Part shown: piece by piece, positions 7,944-16,833 of the stretch
Layout of the letters: every line of letters starts with the position of its first letter
Numbering within the stretch: the first letter of the stretch is position 1
From: Candidatus Nitrosotalea okcheonensis
GTDB lineage: Archaea > Thermoproteota > Nitrososphaeria > Nitrososphaerales > Nitrosopumilaceae
DNA: 64,000 nt
Assembly: GCF_900177045.1 (NCBI RefSeq)
Contig: NZ_LT841358.1
Span: 1,203,396 to 1,267,395, forward strand
Reading direction: 5' to 3'
Translations under genes and position numbers: made by a program
Notes under the pieces: generated by a model
The model's database searches: none
Seen by the model: only the letters and a program-made list of their open reading frames with translations
What the model was told of the DNA's origin: nothing

Positions 7944-8366
7944 ATGGCACACCAGTTAGAAGTAACGGTCGAGGTGATCCTACATGCCACAGAAGATGGC
8001 AGAAAAATTTTCGACCCAATCTTTGAGTTATTTCAGATAAAGGAGGACGAGTTTATCACAGAAAGAACTCTAGGCCACCATGGAAATACAATATTACTTG
8101 CCAAGATAACACTTGCAAAAAAACGTGCAGAGGAATTTATCAAAAAGCTAGCATCCAAGATCCCAAAGGTCCAGATGAATGAACTAATAGATAACATAGA
8201 GATGCATTTTGAAGATACGTTGTTATTTTTAAGAATAGGCAAAAATGAGATTGTACGAAAAGAAATTAGTCTGCAACAAAATAATGCGATAAAGATCAAG
8301 ATAAAAATGCCAGTCTACAAAAAAGACCAAATTTCAAAGAAATACATAGAATTACTTACAGCTTGA
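7944..8366 (+). CDS. Exosome-associated RNA-binding protein (COG1325-like)
   Basis: A 140-residue protein of the archaeal family of predicted exosome-linked RNA-binding proteins (5S-rRNA/L5-like fold). It has an N-terminal strand (LEVTVEVILHATEDG), the family-typical ERTLGHHGNTILLAKITL, and a C-terminal half with IEMHFEDTLLFLRIGKNE. It lies 32 bp after eS1 but has its own TATA-like agatataatc (7913-7922) about 26 bp before the ATG. The direct role is not proven, and I infer it from family resemblance. Confidence 0.7.
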   Translation: MAHQLEVTVEVILHATEDGRKIFDPIFELFQIKEDEFITERTLGHHGNTILLAKITLAKKRAEEFIKKLASKIPKVQMNELIDNIEMHFEDTLLFLRIGKNEIVRKEISLQQNNAIKIKIKMPVYKKDQISKKYIELLTA

Positions 8367-8425
8367 ATAAAATCTGTAAAGCCAGAGCATGGTTTAATAA
8401 TATTTATCAACCAAAGAGAAAAGGG

Positions 8426-8505
8426 AATGAGGTAATATTTTTGCCGCTCCAGTCTGAGCATCCGCTGTGAGGAAGCCGCGACGAACCGACCCAAAATACC
8501 TTTTG
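8426..8505 (+). ncRNA. GC-rich candidate structured ncRNA, family unknown
   Basis: This 80-bp segment is much richer in GC than the surrounding DNA and has no ORF. A TATA-like stretch (tttaataatatttatc, about 8392-8407) lies about 26 bp upstream of 8426, and cctttt follows the element. Possible pairing: GGTA and TTTTG at 8431-8443 with CAAAATACC at 8492-8500 (a 4-nt bulge), enclosing GCTC-CAGTCT-GAGC. It contains CTGA (8454-8457) and GTGAGGA (8467-8473), resembling D' and C' boxes, but the outer C and D boxes are poor. The next gene has its own promoter near 8530, so this is probably a separate transcript. Confidence 0.45.
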
Positions 8506-8554
8506 ATCTATTTCATACGGTTCTTTTAAATAGAGTGGATCCTGTTTTTTCGCT

Positions 8555-10006
8555 GTGAAAACAGATTATGATATCATAGTAGCTGGAGGAGGACTTGCAG
8601 GAATGATTGCAGCCCAATCAGCATCATATTATTCTAAACAAAGATTATCAATTCTAGTAATAGATAGAAATCCAGAACTTACCATAGGCAAGAAGACAAT
8701 CAACGGATGGGTTTGTGGAGATGCAGTCGGAAAGAACACTGTAGACTATATGACTGAGAGGATCAAAATTGCATGGGGTAATCCTGAGATCGAACATCCA
8801 GTAAAGGGAGTAATGGCATTTTCTCCTGACAGGGAAACATCAATTCCCTTTGATGGTGATGGATACATGCTAAATAGGCAACAGCTTCCTCAACGTCAGC
8901 TTCGTGATGCAAAAAAGGCAGGAATCAATATTCAATATTCTGTGGCACTAAGAGGTTTATTGTACGACAATGGAACCGTTGTTGGAGTCGAAGGAACAAA
9001 TCTAATTACAAACGAGCCATTCAAAAAAACTGCAAAGATAGTAGTTGATGCTACAGGAGTTACATCCATGTTAAGAAATGGCTTATCCATAAGTTCAAAG
9101 ATTGAACGCAAGATAGACCGTGATGATTTGGAATCTACTGGAAGGCACATCATGAAATTTGAACAGGGTATAGATGACAAGAAAGATTTTGATCCTGATT
9201 ATTGCATAATCCATCTTGATCAGGATATAGCTCCGGGAGGATATGGATGGGTCTTTCCAAAAGGAAAAAACAAGGTCAACATAGGACTAGGGGTGCAACA
9301 AAAAGAATTGATAAAAAGAAATCATAGACTAGGTACACATGACGATGTTACAAAACTGATCAATGATTATGTAAAACTAAACAAAGCAATCAAGAATCCA
9401 AAGCTATCAGACGACGCAATGGATTCCAATAATGTAACAGGCAACTGGCAAGTTTCTGTTAGAAGACAAAATGATTGTTTGGTGGCAAATGGATACATGC
9501 TTGTTGGAGATTCGGCATGGATGCCAAAACCACTTGATGCTGGAGGAATTGGTCCTGCAATAGTTGCAGCTACCATATTAGGTAGAAACGCTGTAAATGC
9601 AATTGAGGCCAACGATGTTAGTGAAACAGGCCTTTGGCAATACAATATTGATTTCATAAATGATTATGGATACAAAACAGCAGGTCTCGAAGTTTTCAGA
9701 CGATTGCTTCAGACGCTTACAAATGATCAGATAAACTATGGAATGAAGCACTTTTTGTCAAAACTGGATGTAGAGGCCATCAGCAAGGGAGAGCACCCAG
9801 ACTTTGGAACAGTCGGAAAACTAGGCATGTTGATAAGAGGAGCTCTTAACAAAAAATTGGCAGACTCACTAAGATTTACTGCACAGCAGAACAAAACATT
9901 AACAGATCATTATTATAACTTCCCCAAAAAGCCAGACGGTTTTGACGCTTGGCAGAAAACCTTGCATCACATATTAGATGAATCATTTGCAAAGATAGAA
10001 GTCTAG
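8555..10006 (+). CDS. Geranylgeranyl reductase family flavoprotein
   Basis: A 483-residue FAD-dependent reductase that saturates geranylgeranyl chains of archaeal ether lipids or related isoprenoids. The N-terminal dinucleotide motif is DYDIIVAGGGLAGMIAA (about 4-20). Family-typical GGYGWVFPKGKNKVNIGLG lies near residues 227-245, and GDSAWMPKPLDAGGIGPA near 319-336 is the second FAD contact. The start is a GTG at 8555 with TATA-like tttaaatag (8526-8534) about 25 bp upstream. The gene stands alone after the candidate ncRNA. The archaeal lipid role is inferred from the family. Confidence 0.88.
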   Translation: MKTDYDIIVAGGGLAGMIAAQSASYYSKQRLSILVIDRNPELTIGKKTINGWVCGDAVGKNTVDYMTERIKIAWGNPEIEHPVKGVMAFSPDRETSIPFDGDGYMLNRQQLPQRQLRDAKKAGINIQYSVALRGLLYDNGTVVGVEGTNLITNEPFKKTAKIVVDATGVTSMLRNGLSISSKIERKIDRDDLESTGRHIMKFEQGIDDKKDFDPDYCIIHLDQDIAPGGYGWVFPKGKNKVNIGLGVQQKELIKRNHRLGTHDDVTKLINDYVKLNKAIKNPKLSDDAMDSNNVTGNWQVSVRRQNDCLVANGYMLVGDSAWMPKPLDAGGIGPAIVAATILGRNAVNAIEANDVSETGLWQYNIDFINDYGYKTAGLEVFRRLLQTLTNDQINYGMKHFLSKLDVEAISKGEHPDFGTVGKLGMLIRGALNKKLADSLRFTAQQNKTLTDHYYNFPKKPDGFDAWQKTLHHILDESFAKIEV

Positions 10007-10184
10007 GCTCAGGAAATTATCACAAGTATTAGAAATCACTTTCCCCACATATTAAAACAGAAAGCAGTAAGATATACACAGTAATACAATTATTTATCAA
10101 CAGACTCTCTCAAGCGTTAATTCTTCCACCCGTGATACAAAAACAGAAGACATTTTTAAATTAAGGATACGACTTGAGGTAGAT

Positions 10185-10985
10185 ATGCTTGCAGAGTCAT
10201 CATTATACATAGACTGGAATAATTCCTTTGAGATTTTAGACAAGGCATATACAGCTAACCTGTTTGTACTCATAATAGGACCAAAAGGAACTGGTAAGAC
10301 AACGCTAGTGAGACAATTTGCCGCAAAGCGAGGAATTAATCTTGAGTCAATTAATTTCAGTTTGAGAACCCGTGAAAGTCACCTAGTAGGTGCAAAGACA
10401 TTGGAGAATGGAGCAATTGGATTTGAACAAGGAATTCTAGTCAAGTCCATGAAAGAGGGAAATATGTTATATCTAGATGAGATAAACTCTGCAGAAGCAG
10501 ATGTACTTCTCCGCCTTGATGAAGCATTAGATGATAGAAGACAAATCGTTCTAAAGGAATCAAGTGGGGAATTGATCAAAGCTGCAAAAGAATGGTTTGT
10601 GGTTGCTACAATCAACCCGTTATCACATGTAGGTACAAAAGAGCTCCCGCCTCAATTATTAAGTAGATTTCCGATAAGACTCAGACTGGATTATCCACCA
10701 GAAGAGATTGAATTTCAGATAGTTAAACAGTATTCTTCTGGGTCTCACGAAAAAGAGATCATGCAAGGAATAAAGTTAGCAAACATTTTACGACAGGCAG
10801 CTGCGGTTGAGGAGTTGTACTATTCCCCAAGCTTGCGTGAAACAATAGCATTTGCAAAGATACTTGATTCCGGCATGAGAACAAGGCAAGCAGCAGAGAC
10901 AGTATTTGCCAATGTATACCTACAATGGGGTAATGTAGAATTCCAAAAAGTAAATGACATCATAACATCAATGTTTGGTAGTTAA
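10185..10985 (+). CDS. MoxR-family AAA+ ATPase (CbbQ/NorQ-like)
   Basis: A 266-residue AAA+ ATPase with Walker A GPKGTGKTT (32-40), Walker B MLYLDEIN (about 94-101) and a sensor-1 strand VVATINP (about 141-147). MoxR/CbbQ/NorQ proteins remodel or insert metal cofactors into enzymes together with a VWA-domain partner. That partner is the next gene, whose start overlaps this stop. The 178-bp gap upstream holds TATA-like tttttaaatta near 10152-10162, fitting a leaderless ATG at 10185. I see nothing else in that gap. The client protein is not evident from the neighbourhood. Confidence 0.85.
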   Translation: MLAESSLYIDWNNSFEILDKAYTANLFVLIIGPKGTGKTTLVRQFAAKRGINLESINFSLRTRESHLVGAKTLENGAIGFEQGILVKSMKEGNMLYLDEINSAEADVLLRLDEALDDRRQIVLKESSGELIKAAKEWFVVATINPLSHVGTKELPPQLLSRFPIRLRLDYPPEEIEFQIVKQYSSGSHEKEIMQGIKLANILRQAAAVEELYYSPSLRETIAFAKILDSGMRTRQAAETVFANVYLQWGNVEFQKVNDIITSMFGS

Positions 10986-12550
10986 TGCAATCATTACATC
11001 TTCGAAATGACACATTACTTGAGATAGCTACATTTCTTGTAAGAAGATGGTCTGGGAAAGAATCTGTCATGGTCAGCATATCTGATCAAAAAGAAGTGCA
11101 TACAAAGCTACGAGAAAACAAAGTGATGATGTTCCCATTAGAGAGATATCAGGGAACAGACTTTCAAAAGTATAGACAGTTCAGAACAGCGCTGTGGTAT
11201 GAAGCAATGCGAATTAGATACTCAAACAAAATTCTCAGTAATGATCATGCCTTTGGTTTTATTCTCAACACTCTTGAGACAAGAAGAATTGAGACCATAG
11301 CAAGAGCGGTTTGGCAAGGGATGGATAGTGAAATTATCTTCAGATATGGTCTCTCATGGCTTTACAGGCCATTATTGAATACGTTATACGGGAACACCAG
11401 AATTGTAGAAGGTTTTTCACAATATTTTCTGCTAGGAGACATCAAAGGAGAACTATCTCCCAGTGCATTTGAAAAGGTCCAAAAGGCAAGCAAGTTAGCT
11501 ATTGAGATAGTCAAGGAATCCATTGAAAAAAAATATGATACAGATTGGCTTGAAAAAAAGGTACCGGAAATAATCAAAATTCTGGAAATTGATCCACTCC
11601 TAACCATTCCTATATCAATACCCAAAATTAGTTCTGGAATGGCGCTTTCAGATCAGGAATTTGTAAAAACTTTGAACAAGATTGCAAAATACCGCGAAAA
11701 TGACTTTGGCGAACTGGATATGAACAAAATTGTAGAAGGCAAGGAGGTCTTTGACGAATTCAAGGTTTTACTAGAAGAATCAAAGAGAACAGAGAACAAA
11801 GGACTGAGTAGTGAGGTGATAGGAGTAAACATTCCCACTGCAACAAATGTAGATGAGACAAAGATTATTGATACAGATTTAATAAATCACCTAAAGGCAA
11901 AATTTAGAGAATGGAAATCAGGGTGGAAAGAGGAACATGTTTTTTCAGGAGATGAATTTGATGAAGAGTCACACATGGAAGGCCACAAACCTTTCTTATC
12001 AGATAGAAAAATTGCAATCAAGACCAAGATTGTAATACTTCTTGATCATTCATCTAGCATAGCAAACCAAGAGATACAATACAAAAAAGCAACACTTGCC
12101 TTATGCCAAGTCTTGGAATATTTGAAAGTAAAATTTTCAGTATACGCATTTAACACAGAACAAAAACAAGTTATTTGTTGGTTGATAAAGCCAGAAAATT
12201 TAAAATGGAATAATATTTCTGCCAAGAGACTCGTACAGATAAAAGCAAATGGAAGTACCCCATTAGCTGAAGTTTACAACATGTTACTACCATCCCTTCG
12301 GTCAAAAAAACCTGATATATTTTTAACATTGACAGATGGCGAGCCCTCAGATCCGGATGCAGTTCGCTCGATAATAAGAGACTTCAAATCAATTGGAATA
12401 AAGATGGTTGCGATAGGTTGCGGATCTAACACAGGAGATGCAATAGTGATTGCAAACAACCTCAAAAGACTAGGTTACGAACGTACTCTTGCCGTAAGCA
12501 GACTAGGTGACATCCCAAAAAGAGTTTTGAATGTATTAGGAACTAGTTGA
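10985..12550 (+). CDS. VWA-domain protein (CbbO/NorD-like partner of the MoxR ATPase)
   Basis: A 521-residue protein with a long helical N-terminal region and a C-terminal von Willebrand factor A domain. The MIDAS motif DHSSS (D-x-S-x-S) lies near residue 354, the MIDAS threonine segment is GSTPLAE (about 422-428), and LTLTDGEPSD lies near 448-457. This layout matches CbbO/NorD, the adaptor of the CbbQ/NorQ ATPase. The ATG overlaps the preceding stop (TAATG), so the pair is translationally coupled. It is followed by an ASCH-domain protein one base later. Confidence 0.83.
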   Translation: MQSLHLRNDTLLEIATFLVRRWSGKESVMVSISDQKEVHTKLRENKVMMFPLERYQGTDFQKYRQFRTALWYEAMRIRYSNKILSNDHAFGFILNTLETRRIETIARAVWQGMDSEIIFRYGLSWLYRPLLNTLYGNTRIVEGFSQYFLLGDIKGELSPSAFEKVQKASKLAIEIVKESIEKKYDTDWLEKKVPEIIKILEIDPLLTIPISIPKISSGMALSDQEFVKTLNKIAKYRENDFGELDMNKIVEGKEVFDEFKVLLEESKRTENKGLSSEVIGVNIPTATNVDETKIIDTDLINHLKAKFREWKSGWKEEHVFSGDEFDEESHMEGHKPFLSDRKIAIKTKIVILLDHSSSIANQEIQYKKATLALCQVLEYLKVKFSVYAFNTEQKQVICWLIKPENLKWNNISAKRLVQIKANGSTPLAEVYNMLLPSLRSKKPDIFLTLTDGEPSDPDAVRSIIRDFKSIGIKMVAIGCGSNTGDAIVIANNLKRLGYERTLAVSRLGDIPKRVLNVLGTS

Positions 12551-12551
12551 A

Positions 12552-13007
12552 ATGAAATGTCTATCAGTCTCGCAACCTTATGCTGATTTGATAATTAATG
12601 GTAAAAAGACAATAGAGTTGAGAACATGGAATACAAAGTTTAGAGGCGAATTTTTGATTCATGCGCCAATTAAAATCAAGGATAATGCATGCGAGAAATT
12701 AGGCATTGACAGGTCTAGTCTTAGAACAGGAGTAATAATAGGAAAGGCTGAAATTTATGATGTTAAATTATATGATTCCATAAAAGCACTCAGGGAGGAT
12801 TATAACAAACATTTTGCAACAGAGGAATTTCTACGTCACAAATATGGATTTCTCCTTAGAAAACCACATGCTCTCAGAGTTCCAATTCCATACAAGGGCA
12901 GTCTAGGGTTTTTCGAAGTTAAGATACGTTCAGAACCATCTAACAGTGACATCAGATCAGAATTGTTTGATGAAGAATATAGATATCAGTGGATAGGAAA
13001 ACACTAG
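12552..13007 (+). CDS. ASCH-domain protein
   Basis: A 151-residue protein dominated by an ASCH (PUA-like) domain. It opens KCLSVSQPYADLIINGKKTIELRTW, of which GKKTIELRTW is the hallmark, followed by RGEFLIHAP and GVIIGKAEI. ASCH domains are thought to bind RNA or modified nucleotides, and some bacterial members hydrolyse modified cytidines. It starts one base after the VWA gene's stop, so it is co-transcribed with the MoxR/VWA pair. The function in this operon is unknown. The gene after it is convergent. Confidence 0.8.
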   Translation: MKCLSVSQPYADLIINGKKTIELRTWNTKFRGEFLIHAPIKIKDNACEKLGIDRSSLRTGVIIGKAEIYDVKLYDSIKALREDYNKHFATEEFLRHKYGFLLRKPHALRVPIPYKGSLGFFEVKIRSEPSNSDIRSELFDEEYRYQWIGKH

Positions 13008-13022
13008 GGTAAAATAAAGAAG

Positions 13023-13688
13023 TTAGATCTTGACATTTGGGTTTTCTTTTTTGAGTTTTTCCCAGTCTGCAAGAAAGTTTTTCAGGCCAATGTCTGTTAA
13101 AGGATGTTTTAGCATTTTTCCCAGTATGTCAGGGGGCAATGTTACCACATCAGCTCCGATTTTTGCAGCTTCTACCACATGCATAGGATGCCTTACACTT
13201 GCAACAAGAATTTGTGTACTAAATTTATAATTCTCAAAGACTTGATGTATCTCTTTGATAAGGTTCATTCCATCTTGTCCATTGTCATCAAGTCGTCCAA
13301 TAAATGGACTCACGTATTTTGCACCGGCTTTTGCTGCCAATATTGCTTGGTTTACAGAGAAGCAAAGTGTTACATTTACTGGGATATTCTCAGATGTCAA
13401 TATCTTACAAGCTTTTAGACCATCAGGAGTAAGAGGACATTTCACTATTACGTTATTGCCATATTTTCTAAGTCTCCTACCTTCTTCCAACATGCCATTT
13501 GTTTCTACGCTTAATACCTCCAAGCTAACATCGCCTTTGATAATTTGAACAATTTCCTCCATAACTTTTTGGGGATCTCCGCCCTCCTTTGCCATAAGAG
13601 AGGGGTTTGTAGTTATTCCATCTACAAGACCCATATCGTTGTACATCTTTATTGCTGAAATATTAGCAGTATCCAGAAATATCTTCAT
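13023..13688 (-). CDS. tal: Transaldolase, short (fructose-6-phosphate aldolase-like) type
   Basis: A 221-residue transaldolase of the compact TalC/FSA-like subfamily. It begins MKIFLDTANISAI and has GITTNPSLMAKEG (about 24-36). The Schiff-base lysine lies in NVIVKCPLT (K near 84). NVTLCFSVNQAILAAKAGA and YVSPFIGRLDD follow. It exchanges dihydroxyacetone units between sugar phosphates. It lies 3' of the transketolase genes in one operon, overlapping tktB by 4 bp, so the operon covers the non-oxidative pentose phosphate steps. Transaldolase and FSA activities cannot be told apart from sequence alone. Confidence 0.93.
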   Translation of the reverse strand: MKIFLDTANISAIKMYNDMGLVDGITTNPSLMAKEGGDPQKVMEEIVQIIKGDVSLEVLSVETNGMLEEGRRLRKYGNNVIVKCPLTPDGLKACKILTSENIPVNVTLCFSVNQAILAAKAGAKYVSPFIGRLDDNGQDGMNLIKEIHQVFENYKFSTQILVASVRHPMHVVEAAKIGADVVTLPPDILGKMLKHPLTDIGLKNFLADWEKLKKENPNVKI

Positions 13689-14653
13689 CTGGTTTGACTC
13701 CGAATAGACTTGACTGCATTAGATATATGAATTGATGTAATACCATGTTTTTCAAGTAAGAGTGGAATCTCACCATCTCTTGCAGATTCACCAAAATGAT
13801 CCTTTACCCCTATACGTTTTACAAGAACAGGATATGTTTCAGAGATTGTTTCTGTAACTGCAGAACCAAACCCTGCCATCACATTATGTTCTTCACATGT
13901 AACTATTCCTCCTGTCTCACGGGCTGCTTTTTCTAAGATTTCAGAATCAATTGGTTTGATTGAGAACATGTCAATGACTCTACATGAGATTCCTTCTTGC
14001 TTTAAAGAGTCTGCAGCCTCAAGAGCAATACTAACAGTTATGCCGCATGCAACAAGAGTACAATCAGATCCATCTCGTAGAACAATTCCTTTACCTATCT
14101 GGAATTCTTGTTCTTTTGAATAAATTACAGGTGTTTTTGATCTGGCCAGTCTCATATAGCACGGCCCATAAACTTGTACAAAAAGTCGAGTAAGTTTTTC
14201 CACAGATACAGTGTCAGCAGGAACAAAGACCTTGAGATTTGGAATGACCCTCATTATTGCAATATCTTCAATCTGTTGATGAGAGCCTCCATCAGGACCC
14301 ACACTGAGACCGCCATGAGATACAACCATTTTCACATTCAATCCATTTTTTCCATTTCTTGACGGATATGCTATTGCATTACGTATCTGGTCAACACACC
14401 TGCCAGGAAGAAAGGCAGCATAAGTACTTGCAAATGGAATTTTACCCTCATTTGCAAGACCCGCAGCCATGGTAACCAAGTTGGCTTCAGCAATGCCAAC
14501 ATTAAAGAATCTATTTGGGAATTTTTTTCCAAATGGTTTTGTCTTTAGTGAGTCTGTAGTGTCCGCGCCAACTACTACAATGTCAGGATTTTCATCTCCT
14601 AACTTGATGAGTGTTTCACCATAAACGGTTCTCATGTCAGCAAATTCTGTCAT
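13685..14653 (-). CDS. Transketolase, C-terminal subunit
   Basis: A 322-residue split transketolase half holding the pyrimidine-binding and C-terminal domains. The catalytic Glu that activates the thiamine ring lies in RFFNVGIAEANLVTMAAGLA (about 48-67), with VSHGGLSVGPDGGSHQ (about 131-146) and a C-terminal GFGSAVTETI. It works with the N-terminal subunit encoded by the upstream gene, overlapped by 4 bp (ATGA). Splitting transketolase into two chains is usual in archaea. Confidence 0.93.
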   Translation of the reverse strand: MTEFADMRTVYGETLIKLGDENPDIVVVGADTTDSLKTKPFGKKFPNRFFNVGIAEANLVTMAAGLANEGKIPFASTYAAFLPGRCVDQIRNAIAYPSRNGKNGLNVKMVVSHGGLSVGPDGGSHQQIEDIAIMRVIPNLKVFVPADTVSVEKLTRLFVQVYGPCYMRLARSKTPVIYSKEQEFQIGKGIVLRDGSDCTLVACGITVSIALEAADSLKQEGISCRVIDMFSIKPIDSEILEKAARETGGIVTCEEHNVMAGFGSAVTETISETYPVLVKRIGVKDHFGESARDGEIPLLLEKHGITSIHISNAVKSIRSQTR

Positions 14654-16317
14654 GTAAAACCTGCCTCCTGTGCTATTTGTAAAAGTTCAGTCTTCTTTTT
14701 ACCTACCTCATGTAGATCTATCCATTTTTTTACAAGATCAGTGCCTCCAAGACTGTACGCCTTGTTAATCAAGAGTTTTCTTCTTGCATGCATTAGTTTC
14801 CTTCTGAATTCAACAATTGTGGATCTGACATCTTTTTGTCCTATTATTGCGCTTCCGCCTACGAATACTCTTGAACCATCAAAGAAACATGATTCCACAT
14901 TTGTCAAATCCACCCCCCCGTCTGCCTCAATAAGACCATCAAATTTTTGTTCAGACAGGAGTTTGGCTATTCGTTGTGTCTTTTCATGTGTAGATTCCAT
15001 ATATTTCTGGCCTGATTTTCCTGGAATCACCGACATTATTATTAGCTGATCCAAATCTGGAATAAATTTTTCAGACCACTGAGGTAGCTCCGTATCAGGA
15101 TTGATTGCAAGTCCAACACTTACAGAATTTGAGCGTAGAATATCATGAATTTCTCCAAAACTTGATTCGTTGCAGACTTCAGCATGTACTGTAATTATGT
15201 CAGATCCTGCATCGACATAGTTTTTTACATGCTTTACTGGTTCTGTTATCATAAGATGTGTGTCAAAAGGAATTGGGGTAATCGGTCTTAGTTGTTTTAT
15301 TTTTTCGTGATCAAATGTCTTATTTGGTACAAACACACCATCCATCACATCAAGGTGAATAAAGTCTGCTCTTGCAAGAGATGCTCTCTTTACTTCGTTT
15401 TCCAAATTAGTCATATCTCCTGCAATTATAGATGGAGATATCAAAAATTGACAATCTAATTCTAGATCAATTATTGGAGACATCTGCGAATTCGGTGCAA
15501 CGCCATGCCATTTTGGGTTATCTTCCATGTGTTCTACAGATTTACCTTTTATAGTACGAGAAATGATAATCGATGGAGCTCCCTTAGTTTGTAAAGCAGA
15601 ATTTACTGCTTTGGAGATCTGTTCTATGCGATGACCATCTATTTCTAAGACATTCCATCCAAAAGATCTCCATTTATCCCCCACCTTCCATCTTGCAGCA
15701 TTTTTCCACATCTCAGAAATATCATCACTTACAAGTTCTTCATCAAGAGGCATTACTCTTTCCGTATAGTCATCTTGTTGAATGAAGTTTCTATCCAAGA
15801 AAACTGTTAGATTGTCCACTTTGTATTTGGGTGCAGTCATGGCAGCCTCCCAAATTTGTCCTTCATCAGATTCACCATCACCAATTATTGTATAGATGTG
15901 ATGATTTTTTCCGTCAATTCGTGCAGCCAGCGCCATTCCAATAGAAAATGACAATCCTAATCCAAGTGATCCGCCACAAAATTCAACTCCGGGACACTTA
16001 AAATCAGGGTGACCTTGTAATTTGCTTCCAAATTTTCTCAGAGTCTCCATTTCAGATTTAGCAAAAAATCCAGATACAGCAAGATTAGAAAACAAACCAG
16101 GCGAGGCATGACCTTTTGATAACACAAGCCTATCCCGGTCTTCCCATAGAGGATTTTTCGGGTCATAGTTTAAGAATTTGAAATACATACAGCCCAGGAT
16201 CTCTGCCATTGAGAATGAACCTCCGGGATGGCCAGAGCCAGCAGCAGTGATTCCTTTAATCACAAGTTTCCGTGCTTCTTTTACTTTTTTGAAGATATGA
16301 TAATAATTTAAGGTCAT
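14650..16317 (-). CDS. Fusion: transketolase N-terminal subunit + ribulose-phosphate 3-epimerase
   Basis: This protein joins two pentose phosphate enzymes. Residues 1-282 are the thiamine diphosphate-binding transketolase half: GSGHPGGSFSMAEI, LSKGHASPGLFS and the GDGESDEG...LDRN cofactor motif (148-179). Residues about 293-510 are a full ribulose-phosphate 3-epimerase barrel with its metal and catalytic residues: HLDVMDGVFVPN (H323, D325), DTHLMI (H356), MSVIPGKSGQ and EADGGV (D468). About 45 further residues form a basic helical tail. Numbering counts from an in-frame ATG at 16323. The second ATG at 16317 is preferred because a ttaaaattt box lies 26 bp upstream. It is first in an operon with tktB and transaldolase. 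Confidence 0.93.
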   Translation of the reverse strand: MTLNYYHIFKKVKEARKLVIKGITAAGSGHPGGSFSMAEILGCMYFKFLNYDPKNPLWEDRDRLVLSKGHASPGLFSNLAVSGFFAKSEMETLRKFGSKLQGHPDFKCPGVEFCGGSLGLGLSFSIGMALAARIDGKNHHIYTIIGDGESDEGQIWEAAMTAPKYKVDNLTVFLDRNFIQQDDYTERVMPLDEELVSDDISEMWKNAARWKVGDKWRSFGWNVLEIDGHRIEQISKAVNSALQTKGAPSIIISRTIKGKSVEHMEDNPKWHGVAPNSQMSPIIDLELDCQFLISPSIIAGDMTNLENEVKRASLARADFIHLDVMDGVFVPNKTFDHEKIKQLRPITPIPFDTHLMITEPVKHVKNYVDAGSDIITVHAEVCNESSFGEIHDILRSNSVSVGLAINPDTELPQWSEKFIPDLDQLIIMSVIPGKSGQKYMESTHEKTQRIAKLLSEQKFDGLIEADGGVDLTNVESCFFDGSRVFVGGSAIIGQKDVRSTIVEFRRKLMHARRKLLINKAYSLGGTDLVKKWIDLHEVGKKKTELLQIAQEAGFT

Positions 16318-16440
16318 GCTCATTCCAAAATTTGAATCTTAAAATTTCTACTAGAATTCAAATTCATGTTTTTTAACGCGTTTGAAGTAAATAAAAAGTT
16401 ATTTCACAAAATATTAATCCAAAGTCAACGTAGAAAAAAT

Positions 16441-16830
16441 ATGAATATAAGAGATCTCTTCCCTCTTGTCATTTATGATGACAGATGCTACCTTTGTTCT
16501 AAATTTGCAAGTGTTATACACATCTTTGCTAAAGACAAGATCTTGATTGTTGGTCATTATTCTGACATCGGGATGAAAATAAAATCAGAGGTTTTTGATT
16601 GCAATTATGATTCTACCAAAATGTTCTGGTTCATGGAAAAAAATACAGCATATGGAGGAAGGGCAGCAATCTTACCACTCTTTTTCAATATCTTAACCAG
16701 TAGATCAAGAGAACATCTAAACTATCATTCATCTTCTAATTATAGTCAAGATTGCAAAACACCAAAGGCTTTTTTCATGAGAACAAGAAGTTTATTTTCC
16801 AACAGTAAAAAAATAACAATAAAGTTCTAA
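16441..16830 (+). CDS. DCC-family thiol-disulfide oxidoreductase-like protein
   Basis: A protein of about 129 residues related to the DCC/YuxK family. It carries the family signature VIYDDRCYLCSKFA near its N-terminus, where D-x-x-C-x-x-C may be redox active. GGRAAILPLF is found further on, and the tail is basic. The frame is open from 16366, but the ATG at 16441 (MNIRDLFPLVIYDD) fits the family start, and ATTAAT-type sequence at 16407-16415 lies about 30 bp before it. Substrates of the family are not well known. Confidence 0.65.
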   Translation: MNIRDLFPLVIYDDRCYLCSKFASVIHIFAKDKILIVGHYSDIGMKIKSEVFDCNYDSTKMFWFMEKNTAYGGRAAILPLFFNILTSRSREHLNYHSSSNYSQDCKTPKAFFMRTRSLFSNSKKITIKF

Positions 16831-16833
16831 AAA

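Noticed and set aside
8426..8505. Calling the GC-rich element a C/D box sRNA
   Set aside because: The D' and C' boxes fit, but the outer C (AUGAGGU) and D (CCGA) do not, and the first guide would be 20 nt. Left as unassigned ncRNA.
16366..16440. Longer N-terminus of the DCC-family protein
   Set aside because: The extra 25 residues are AT-driven (Lys/Asn/Phe) and precede the family start; AT-rich promoter-like sequence lies within them.
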